6,249 nt of DNA, from contig CAJXRJ010000459.1 in NCBI GenBank assembly GCA_913058555.1, positions 1 to 6,249 of the forward strand. The letters are read 5' to 3'. This DNA is from an uncultured bacterium (lineage in GTDB: Bacteria; Planctomycetota; UBA1135; GCA-002686595). The notes under the pieces were generated by a model that was given only the letters and a program-made list of their open reading frames with translations, searched no databases and was not told the DNA's origin. Both the position numbers and the translations under genes were made by a program. Positions 1 to 5,362 of this stretch are shown piece after piece; position 1 is the first letter of the stretch; each line of letters begins with the position of its first letter.

Positions 1-2898
1 GTCGAGCCAAGTGGAATCGAAGCCCACGGACGCGCCCTCGGAACCCGTCGCAGCCCCGCCCAAACGCCGGCGTGAGGCATCGCGGCCGTAGACAATCGGA
101 CCCGCCGGGGAACCCGAGCGGCGCGCCCCGTCGGCGCGGGAAGCGGCCGAGGACCCGCCCGTTGCGCTCGTCTTGTCCAGCCCGGCTTCCGCTGCGGCCC
201 CGTCGTGGACGCGGTCGAGGCCAAACGCCTGCCGCAGGACCGCGAGGGCCGTCGGGCCCGTCACGCGGGAGCCGAAGTGTTCTGTGCCCGTGGCGTCGTC
301 GGCGACGATCAAAACCATGATCTCGCGCTCCTCACCGCTGGGCATTTTCATGCGCGCGGCGGCACACATCGACGAGGTGTAACAAGAACCACCGCGGTGG
401 GGCTTGGGGAGCGCAAACAGCGCCTTGCGCGCGTCCCGATCCCACCTCATCCCTGAGAGCGCCGCTTCGGCCAAGGCCTCAAGCTCTAGGTGCACACAGA
501 GCTCGGAGGGCACGCGCTCGGTGGTGCCCGTCTTGGTGCCGATCCAGGTGAACTCGGGGTGCTGATCGCGACGGGCGACGTGGCGCCCGGTGCCCGATTC
601 AGCGCCGACGGCCATCATCGCGCGCACGTCCGCACAGGCCGCAGCCGAGATCACCTGGCCCTCCGATTCGGCCTCGCGGTCCCAAATCTCGCCGCCGCGC
701 TCGATCGACCGAAGCAACCGGAGCGGCCGGCGTTCGCCGCCGCGCAGGACCGTCGCAAGGGCCGCTGCGTGCTGCCAAAGGGTGACCGTCAGCTCGTGAC
801 CGAAGCCGACGGACGCGTGGGTTTGGTTGCGCCGCCAGGTGCCGTTCTTCAGGGGCGTGAGCCGGCCCGGCCGCTCTGGGCCGAGTCCTGCGCCAGGCAT
901 GGCGCTGTAGCCGAGCTCGATCAGCTTCCCCCGAAGGTCCGCGGCGTCAAAACGCAGCGCGATTTGAACGAGCACGGCGTTCACCGAATGGGCGAGCCCC
1001 TCGGCGGCCGATATCTTTGCGGTCGTCGGCGCCCCTTCGGCTTCCCGGATCGTACGGGCGCCGAGGCGCAGCCCGCGGCCGAAGAACGTCTCGATGGGCT
1101 CTTCGGGGTAGGTCAGTCCAGCATCCAGGGCCAGGGCCATGATGATGGCCTTGAAGGTCGAGCCCGGCGTGAACTCGTGGCGCACCGGGGCGAAGCCGGA
1201 GTAGCCGTAGAGCGAGCGCGCGTCGAGGGCGAGCACGTCCCCCGTTTCCACATCCAGGGCGATCCCCATCGCGAGGGCCGGCCCATGGGAGTCCATCAAT
1301 GCCCCCAGCTCGGAGTGCAGCGCCTCCTGGAGCCTCGCGTCGAGGGTGACCTCGATGCTGGGAATGTCCGTGCCCGGCACGGACGACTGGAAGTAGTCGG
1401 GCACGCCGTCCTTCCAAGCACGGCGCCGATCGCGCGCCACGTGGCGCACACGGCGCTCGTAGCTACGCCCCCGGATTCCGGTGCCGATGGGCGCCCAGGG
1501 CCCGTTTTCGAGTTCGGCCTGGCAGAGAAGCTCGATGCCACTCAGGGGGCGCCGCTCGACGACGAGGGAGTTGCGATACGCATCAAAGGGATCCGCCGTC
1601 TCGTCCCACGGTAGAACGTGGGGCCGGGCGGCCTGATCGCGTAGGGCACGCTTCTCGGCGCGCTCCACGTCGAGCACGCCCCAGTAGCCAAGGAGGGTGA
1701 AGGCGTCGCCCTCCTCCACTCCGTCCAGAAGGACGCTGCCCGCATCGTCGGGACCGGCGCTGGCAGCCCGAAGCCCCTGGGTCTGGGGCGCAACCGGCAA
1801 GGTCCCCGGCCGCGTCGGATGGCGGCGCTCGACCCGGGAAACGAGCTGGATCTGCCAGGGCGAAACGCCCTCTGACGCCATGACCTTGCGCAGCGCGTGG
1901 GCCCGCACGGGGTCGATCGCCCGGGCGAGAATGCGGAAACGCGAGGGCATGAGCTCCGCCCAAACGGCGTCGCGCAGGCGCTCGGTCTGTTCGGGCGGCG
2001 CGAGACCGCGCAAGGCCGCTTGGGCGTTCGCGCTGAGGCGTGCGGTGAGCTCCGCGCGGCCGATCACGGTGATGAGACCGTCGAGCAACCGCCTGGTCCA
2101 GCGGTCGGGGCTCACGGTGCGCTCCTTGCCGCCGTCCTCGGTGAACGTTCCGAATTGATCGATGCGCGCGTCCCGGCCGAGGCAAGCCACCGGCTCCATC
2201 GCGAGGGTCCACGCGGCGGGCTCGGCGCCCGCGATGGGCACGAGGCTCAGGCCCCTGATGGGACCGCGATCGTTGCCCGCGGTGTCCTCGCTGGGGTAAC
2301 CCGTGTCTAGCCAATGCTGGACGCGGCCCAGGTCCGACTCCCCGAAGATCACCGCCTTTGGCTCCTCCGGAACCAGGCGGCCCTTGAGATGGCCCGTCAC
2401 CAGCGACTGGGGCATGGCGCGCCTGAGGACACGCTCGGTGGTCCATGGCTCTCGCGGATCGCCCTTGGCTTCGCCGGAGACCCCCGCGAACCCGATGCGC
2501 GGGACCTTCGCCAGGACCGCGGCCAGCTTCGCGGACACGCGCGCGGGCGTGTGGGAGCGCCAGAGCGCCTGGGGCGAAACGGTGACGTCGAAGCACTCGA
2601 CGCTCAGGGCGAGGGGTCGCCCCTCTCGGTCCAGGATGGTGAACCCCGGTGTGGGGGCTTCGCGCCGTATGGTCGAATCCGGCTGGGCCCCGCGGGCGAT
2701 TCCCTGGATCCAGGCGGCGCGAAGGGCCACCACTGAAAGGACGACGACGATCCCCACAAGAAGAGCAGCGGGCCGCAGGCCAGATGCCGCCTCTGGGGGA
2801 GCAGCCGACGCAGGGTTGAAGGGTATGCCCTTCTCCTGCGTGCCTCCAGGGACCGAAGTCTCGCCCTCTACGGCGGACCGATCACGGTCGCGATTCAA
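1..2898 (-). CDS. ftsI: FtsI-type class B penicillin-binding protein (peptidoglycan transpeptidase), 3' end missing
   Basis: This is the septal peptidoglycan DD-transpeptidase, anchored in the inner membrane and acting in the periplasm. The frame is open for 966 codons and leaves the window without a stop. One hydrophobic segment (about residues 43-59) follows a cytoplasmic N-terminus and is followed by ILDREGRPLALS (88-99), typical of class B PBPs. The pedestal motif SGIE ends at E456. The three catalytic motifs are in frame and well spaced: STFK (nucleophile S580, K583), SVN (638-640) and KTG (789-791). The protein is unusual: S580 compares with S307 in E. coli FtsI, so the N-terminal half carries some 230-270 extra residues, and about 30 more follow KTG. 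A Gly/Ala/Ser/Arg-rich tail begins near residue 895. There is no in-frame ATG before the membrane segment. TTG at 2896-2898 is my choice because AAGG and a G6 run precede it; GTG at 2953-2955 or 3004-3006 is possible. Function is near certain, the start is not. Confidence 0.93.
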   Translation of the reverse strand, partial: MNRDRDRSAVEGETSVPGGTQEKGIPFNPASAAPPEAASGLRPAALLVGIVVVLSVVALRAAWIQGIARGAQPDSTIRREAPTPGFTILDREGRPLALSVECFDVTVSPQALWRSHTPARVSAKLAAVLAKVPRIGFAGVSGEAKGDPREPWTTERVLRRAMPQSLVTGHLKGRLVPEEPKAVIFGESDLGRVQHWLDTGYPSEDTAGNDRGPIRGLSLVPIAGAEPAAWTLAMEPVACLGRDARIDQFGTFTEDGGKERTVSPDRWTRRLLDGLITVIGRAELTARLSANAQAALRGLAPPEQTERLRDAVWAELMPSRFRILARAIDPVRAHALRKVMASEGVSPWQIQLVSRVERRHPTRPGTLPVAPQTQGLRAASAGPDDAGSVLLDGVEEGDAFTLLGYWGVLDVERAEKRALRDQAARPHVLPWDETADPFDAYRNSLVVERRPLSGIELLCQAELENGPWAPIGTGIRGRSYERRVRHVARDRRRAWKDGVPDYFQSSVPGTDIPSIEVTLDARLQEALHSELGALMDSHGPALAMGIALDVETGDVLALDARSLYGYSGFAPVRHEFTPGSTFKAIIMALALDAGLTYPEEPIETFFGRGLRLGARTIREAEGAPTTAKISAAEGLAHSVNAVLVQIALRFDAADLRGKLIELGYSAMPGAGLGPERPGRLTPLKNGTWRRNQTHASVGFGHELTVTLWQHAAALATVLRGGERRPLRLLRSIERGGEIWDREAESEGQVISAAACADVRAMMAVGAESGTGRHVARRDQHPEFTWIGTKTGTTERVPSELCVHLELEALAEAALSGMRWDRDARKALFALPKPHRGGSCYTSSMCAAARMKMPSGEEREIMVLIVADDATGTEHFGSRVTGPTALAVLRQAFGLDRVHDGAAAEAGLDKTSATGGSSAASRADGARRSGSPAGPIVYGRDASRRRLGGAATGSEGASVGFDSTWLD

Positions 2899-3202
2899 GC
2901 CTTGCCCCCCATGATTCTTGGCGATTGAGCCCCCCCTCCAGAGGGCTAGCCGCACCCGAGGAGTCCAGCCTGCCCCCCAGGGCAGAACCGGTGCCCCCCT
3001 AGGCACGGGTCGTTGCTACTAAGTCCTTTGACAGAGCCCCTTGGGAGCGACTTTCGCCCTCCCCCGAGACATCCCATGGCCCGCGTCGACGCCCCCGTGA
3101 GCTTCAGCTCAGAAGGGCGGCTAACAGGTCCTCTCGAAAATTGCGGCCCGAAGGCTGCGGTGCGGTCGGGATCGGTCGCGGGTGCGTCCGGTCAAGATCC
3201 CA
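2899..3202 (-). other. Non-coding ftsL-ftsI spacer with G-run hairpins
   Basis: This is a 304-base gap at a junction where dcw genes are usually packed or overlapping. I recognise no gene in it. Its ftsL-proximal part (3107-3202) stays open in the ftsL frame beyond the ftsL stop. Its ftsI-proximal part (2903-3006) holds four G6-7 runs on the coding strand and three hairpins. The ftsI frame is open back to a TAG near 3020, so part of this stretch could be translated if ftsI starts at an upstream GTG. A role as a leader controlling ftsI is inference. Confidence 0.6.
2928..3006 (-). repeat. Tandem GC hairpins with GGGGGGCA/T repeats ahead of ftsI
   Basis: Read on the minus strand, GTGCCTAGGGGGGCAC (3006-2991) and CTGCCCTGGGGGGCAG (2985-2970) are two near-identical 16-base hairpins with 5- and 6-pair stems. 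A third, weaker one (2947-2928) pairs AGCCCTC with GGGGGCT. GGGGGGCA or GGGGGGCT occurs at 2999, 2978, 2935 and, outside the hairpins, at 2910, with steps of 21, 43 and 25 bases. These could be RNA structures in the ftsI leader or protein binding sites near helical phase. The repeats are visible; any function is inferred. Confidence 0.5.
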
Positions 3203-3445
3203 TCAACGGCTCGGGCGTGCGGCGCTCTTGCCGTTTACCCGAGTGTGTTCTGCTTCGAGGTCGAATTCAAACCTCTCGAGTTCAGGATTTAGGCCGCTGC
3301 ATCGGCGGGCGTTCCATTCGGCCTCTTCGCTCAGCCGATCGAGCTCAGCGGCGACCGCAAAGTTGTCGACTTGGACCCAGGAGGTCGCCACCCCAACGCC
3401 GAGGACAGAAAGACAGAGCAGGGCACCAAGCGCGAAGCGAATCAT
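3203..3445 (-). CDS. ftsL: FtsL-like cell division protein
   Basis: This is a small single-pass membrane protein of 80 residues: a two-residue cytoplasmic start, a hydrophobic helix at about 3-21, then a charged stretch rich in Glu, Arg and Leu (about 30-70) that could form a short coiled coil. FtsL proteins diverge too far for sequence recognition; the call rests on this topology and on the position between rsmH and ftsI, where FtsL (or its Gram-positive counterpart) is normally found. In known systems FtsL pairs with FtsB/DivIC and helps activate the FtsW-FtsI synthase. The start at 3445 lies 10 bases after AGGAGG; ATG at 3454 is only 1 base after it, and TTG at 3451 is also possible. The protein is shorter than the usual 90-120 residues, and the frame stays open for 32 codons beyond its TGA. 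Confidence 0.72.
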   Translation of the reverse strand: MIRFALGALLCLSVLGVGVATSWVQVDNFAVAAELDRLSEEAEWNARRCSGLNPELERFEFDLEAEHTRVNGKSAARPSR

Positions 3446-3455
3446 CAGCAACATC

Positions 3456-3461
3456 CCTCCT
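3456..3461 (-). promoter_or_regulatory. Shine-Dalgarno AGGAGG for ftsL, overlapping the rsmH stop
   Basis: AGGAGG begins inside the rsmH stop codon (TAG, 3460-3462). It is the strongest ribosome binding site in the window and suggests that ftsL translation is coupled to termination of rsmH. Its spacing disfavours the ATG at 3454 and supports a start at 3445 or 3451. Confidence 0.75.
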
Positions 3462-4443
3462 ACTGCCCCTTCAAGGGGTCTTTTTGCGACGGTTCGCCCG
3501 TCCGGGTACGTACAGCGACGCGCAATTTGGCCGAGCGGGAACGTGGGTTCTCGCGGACCTCTGCGGGCGTGGCTTCGATGGGCCTGCGGGTCTCGATGGA
3601 CCACTCACCTGCCCTCGCTCCGTCCGACAGAAAGCGCTTCACGACACCGTCTTCTCCGCTGTGAAAAGAGATGGCGAGCAAGCGTCCGTCCGGCGCGAGG
3701 TGATTGGCCGCGGCCTTGAGCCCAAGCTCCAGTTCCTCGGCCTCCTCGTTCACGGCCCGGCGCAGGGCCTGAAAGACGCGGGTCGACGGGTGAATCGAGC
3801 CGCGCCGCGGGCCATCCTGGCTCCGGGAACGGATCGGCTTGCCGAGGCTCAATGCCACGACTTCGCTCAGGCCACGGGTGCGCCTGAAGGGTGTCCGGCG
3901 GCGTGCATCCACGATAGCCTTCGCCACCCGGCGCGCGCCGCGCTCGCCACCCTCGTGAAAGAAGAGATCCGCAAGGTCCCCTTCGTCCCAAGTGTTCACG
4001 ATGTCCGCCGCGGTGCGAGTGCGCCGCGGGTCCATGCGCATATCGAGGGGGCCGTCCCAAGCGAAGGAGAACCCACGCTCGGGGCGATCGAGCTGCAGAG
4101 AGCTCGCGCCAAGGTCCATGAGCAGCGCGATCGGCTGCTCATCGAGCTCGGAGAGGATCTGGTCCAGTTCGGACATGCGTGCATGCTCGATCCGGACACG
4201 GGATTGAAAGGGCTCGAGACGCTCCCCAGCGTGGGCCAAGATCTCGGGATCTTGGTCCACCCCCAAGAGGCGAAGGCGTGGGAAGCGCCCGAGCAGGAGA
4301 TTTGAGTGCCCCCCGGCACCCAAAGTCACATCCACCATCAGGCCATTGACGGAGTCAGAGCTGCGACTACCCCCCAGCAGTCGCGCGACAGCATCGGCCA
4401 GGACGGGGACGTGAACGGGACCATCACTCGTGGGATCGGTCAT
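3460..4443 (-). CDS. rsmH: 16S rRNA (cytosine(1402)-N(4))-methyltransferase RsmH (MraW)
   Basis: RsmH uses S-adenosylmethionine to N4-methylate C1402 of 16S rRNA in the decoding centre. The 327-residue product has the family's ordered landmarks: HVPVL near the start (11-15), the SAM-binding loop VDVTLGAGGHS (37-47), GVDQDP (61-66), MDLGASSLQLDRPERGFSF (109-127), PLDMRMDP (132-139), GGERGARRVAKAI (165-177), HPSTRVFQALRRAVN (218-232), ISFHSGEDGVVKRF (258-271) and NPRSRSAKLRVA (299-310). Length fits the usual 310-320 residues. The frame is open up to 4656, but ATG at 4443 places HVPVL where the family has it and keeps the gene clear of mraZ. GGAG lies about 13 bases upstream, a weak site. The usual SFHSLEDR reads SFHSGEDG here, a departure in a conserved motif. 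The gene ends 14 bases before ftsL. Confidence 0.96.
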   Translation of the reverse strand: MTDPTSDGPVHVPVLADAVARLLGGSRSSDSVNGLMVDVTLGAGGHSNLLLGRFPRLRLLGVDQDPEILAHAGERLEPFQSRVRIEHARMSELDQILSELDEQPIALLMDLGASSLQLDRPERGFSFAWDGPLDMRMDPRRTRTAADIVNTWDEGDLADLFFHEGGERGARRVAKAIVDARRRTPFRRTRGLSEVVALSLGKPIRSRSQDGPRRGSIHPSTRVFQALRRAVNEEAEELELGLKAAANHLAPDGRLLAISFHSGEDGVVKRFLSDGARAGEWSIETRRPIEATPAEVRENPRSRSAKLRVAVRTRTGEPSQKDPLKGQ

Positions 4444-4505
4444 GATGGAAAAGACGCTCCGGGTGAGCGATGTGGGCGCGCCAACGGCGGGACCACGCAT
4501 GTTTT

Positions 4506-4521
4506 GGGGACGAAAGTCCCC
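4506..4521. promoter_or_regulatory. Hairpin in the mraZ-rsmH gap
   Basis: GGGGAC and GTCCCC form a perfect 6-pair stem around four bases, in the 97-base gap between the mraZ stop and the rsmH start. The loop is UUUC in the operon transcript and GAAA, a GNRA tetraloop, on the plus strand. No U-run follows on the minus strand, so an intrinsic terminator is unlikely. An RNA-stability or translation element is possible but unproven. Confidence 0.35.
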
Positions 4522-4540
4522 CTGGGAACGGGCATCCATG

Positions 4541-5032
4541 TCAGTTCCCACCCCCGTCAGTACCATTATCAGCGCCAGTGCCGCCGGCCCGACCGACGAG
4601 CGGCGAGTCCGAACTCCGGGACCGTTGATCCCAGGCATCCTTGGCCCAGATCTCAAGCCGGTCGTTCACTCCGACGCAAACCGCTTCCTCGTGGATCCCC
4701 ACGAGCTCGCGGAACACTTGCGGCACCACAAGACGCCCGGACGCGTCTAGGGTGAACTCTGAGACGAACTCGAAGAAGTCGCGCTGGCGCCCAAGGTCCC
4801 CTCCGTCCTGGAGGGCCCGGGTATCGAACTGCTCCATCTCACGGTCAAAACCTTCATCGTTGAAGATCCATAGACACTTCCCCTCACTGCGCTCGACGCA
4901 CAGAACCCCCGCGGGACGACCTTCGTCGTCTCGATCGAGTGCGTTTTGGAATCTCTTGGAGATGGACATGCGGCCTTTCTTATCGACGGGGTGGCTGGAG
5001 GTCCCGAGGAAGCGCTTGCGCCTGGAAGTCAT
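4541..5032 (-). CDS. mraZ: MraZ, transcriptional regulator of the dcw cluster
   Basis: MraZ is a DNA-binding protein of the AbrB-like swapped-hairpin fold; in E. coli it represses its own operon by binding short direct repeats upstream of mraZ. The 163-residue product shows the two internal repeats with the signature DxxxR: DKKGR (17-21) followed by MSISKRF, and DASGR (96-100) followed by LVVPQVFREL. The N-terminal FLGTSSHPVDKKGRMSI is close to the family consensus. A Gly/Ser/Asp-rich tail (about 138-163) extends past the usual end near 145. The ATG at 5032 is preceded by a G6 run five bases upstream that can act as a ribosome binding site. As the first gene of the cluster, it is followed by rsmH after 97 bases. 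Candidate MraZ boxes lie directly upstream, consistent with autoregulation. Confidence 0.96.
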   Translation of the reverse strand: MTSRRKRFLGTSSHPVDKKGRMSISKRFQNALDRDDEGRPAGVLCVERSEGKCLWIFNDEGFDREMEQFDTRALQDGGDLGRQRDFFEFVSEFTLDASGRLVVPQVFRELVGIHEEAVCVGVNDRLEIWAKDAWDQRSRSSDSPLVGRAGGTGADNGTDGGGN

Positions 5033-5036
5033 TTGA

Positions 5037-5081
5037 TCCCCCCAAGCGCCTCACGCTGCCACTGGCTGCCTCTCGTTCCCA
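5037..5081 (-). promoter_or_regulatory. Candidate MraZ operator: pentamers with a 10-base period
   Basis: On the minus strand, exactly every 10 bases, lie TGGGA (5081-5077), AGGCA (5071-5067), TGGCA (5061-5057), AGGCG (5051-5047) and, more weakly, GGGGA (5041-5037). Each pair is separated by 5 bases. E. coli MraZ is known to bind TGGGN direct repeats with 5-base spacers just upstream of mraZ, so spacing, position and partial sequence all match. The last unit overlaps the ribosome binding site. Only the first unit is a strict TGGGN. Confidence 0.5.
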
Positions 5082-5088
5082 CCGATGC

Positions 5089-5117
5089 AGTTTGCGAAGC
5101 CGCCCATGCTCCGGCAA
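5089..5117 (-). promoter_or_regulatory. Weak candidate promoter for mraZ
   Basis: TTGCCG (5117-5112) and CAAACT (5094-5089) are separated by 17 bases on the minus strand. The -35 match is fair and the -10 match poor. Transcription would begin near 5082, just before the candidate MraZ boxes, which is the main reason for listing it. GC-rich bacteria often have poorly conserved promoters. Confidence 0.2.
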
Positions 5118-5184
5118 GCGGGTGGACGGGCAATTCGTAACCCCGCGCACGGAAGCGACTTACGGCGCACACCCATTTGCCGTC

Positions 5185-5258
5185 ACGGGGCACCAGATGC
5201 GGTGCTCATAGGGCCCCGTAAGGGCTACAGCCCCCACATGTGGGGGCATCGAGCCCCC
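5185..5258. repeat. Chain of overlapping inverted repeats upstream of mraZ
   Basis: Four inverted repeats follow each other. GGGGGCATCGAGCCCCC (5242-5258) has a 6-pair stem. CCCCCACATGTGGGGG (5231-5246) is a perfect 16-base palindrome. GGGCTACAGCCC (5222-5233) has a 5-pair stem. ACGGGG/CCCCGT (5185-5190 with 5214-5219) encloses GCACC/GGTGC. The first two share 5242-5246, and the second and third share 5231-5233, so neighbours cannot all fold at once. This could be an attenuator-like leader, an operator or a secondary terminator region. Structure is seen; function is not. Confidence 0.45.
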
Positions 5259-5267
5259 GCCAACGCA

Positions 5268-5309
5268 CAAGCGCCCGGCTCCTCCGTGAACGGAAGAACC
5301 GGGCGCTTG
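5268..5309 (-). terminator. Hairpin terminator candidate after the 5363-6109 gene
   Basis: In the minus-strand RNA these 42 bases fold into one uninterrupted 19-pair stem with a 4-base loop (UUCA). It lies 53 bases past the stop of the upstream gene. Two of the pairs are G-U on the minus strand and would be A-C mismatches in plus-strand RNA, so the structure suits minus-strand transcription. No clear U-run follows, so termination may be imperfect or the hairpin may instead protect the 3' end. Confidence 0.65.
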
Positions 5310-5362
5310 GTCTGATTCGAGGGTCGAACGGAGCTGCCACTCCGTGCCCTGGCGGTCTTTGG

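Noticed and set aside
490..1614. Plus-strand open frame of 374 codons
   Set aside because: It is antisense to ftsI, whose frame carries all three transpeptidase motifs here; the plus frame has an Arg/Gly-rich composition with no recognisable motif, as expected in high-GC DNA.
1583..2596. Minus-strand open frame of 337 codons overlapping ftsI
   Set aside because: It is a different reading frame of ftsI with Arg/Ala/Gly-rich sequence; the ftsI frame is continuous across the whole stretch.
2905..2999. G-quadruplex from four G6-7 runs on the minus strand
   Set aside because: The runs are separated by roughly 15, 37 and 18 bases, loops too long for a convincing call, and the runs are better explained as hairpin arms.
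3446..3604. Longer ftsL beginning at ATG 3604
   Set aside because: It would lie inside rsmH and add an Arg-rich stretch before the membrane helix; the strong AGGAGG points to a start at 3445-3454.
3013..4305. Plus-strand open frame of 430 codons
   Set aside because: It is antisense to rsmH and ftsL and has no family features; RsmH motifs are unambiguous on the other strand.
4444..4656. N-terminal extension of rsmH by 71 residues
   Set aside because: It overlaps mraZ and has no family similarity; known RsmH proteins start a few residues before HVPVL, as with ATG 4443.
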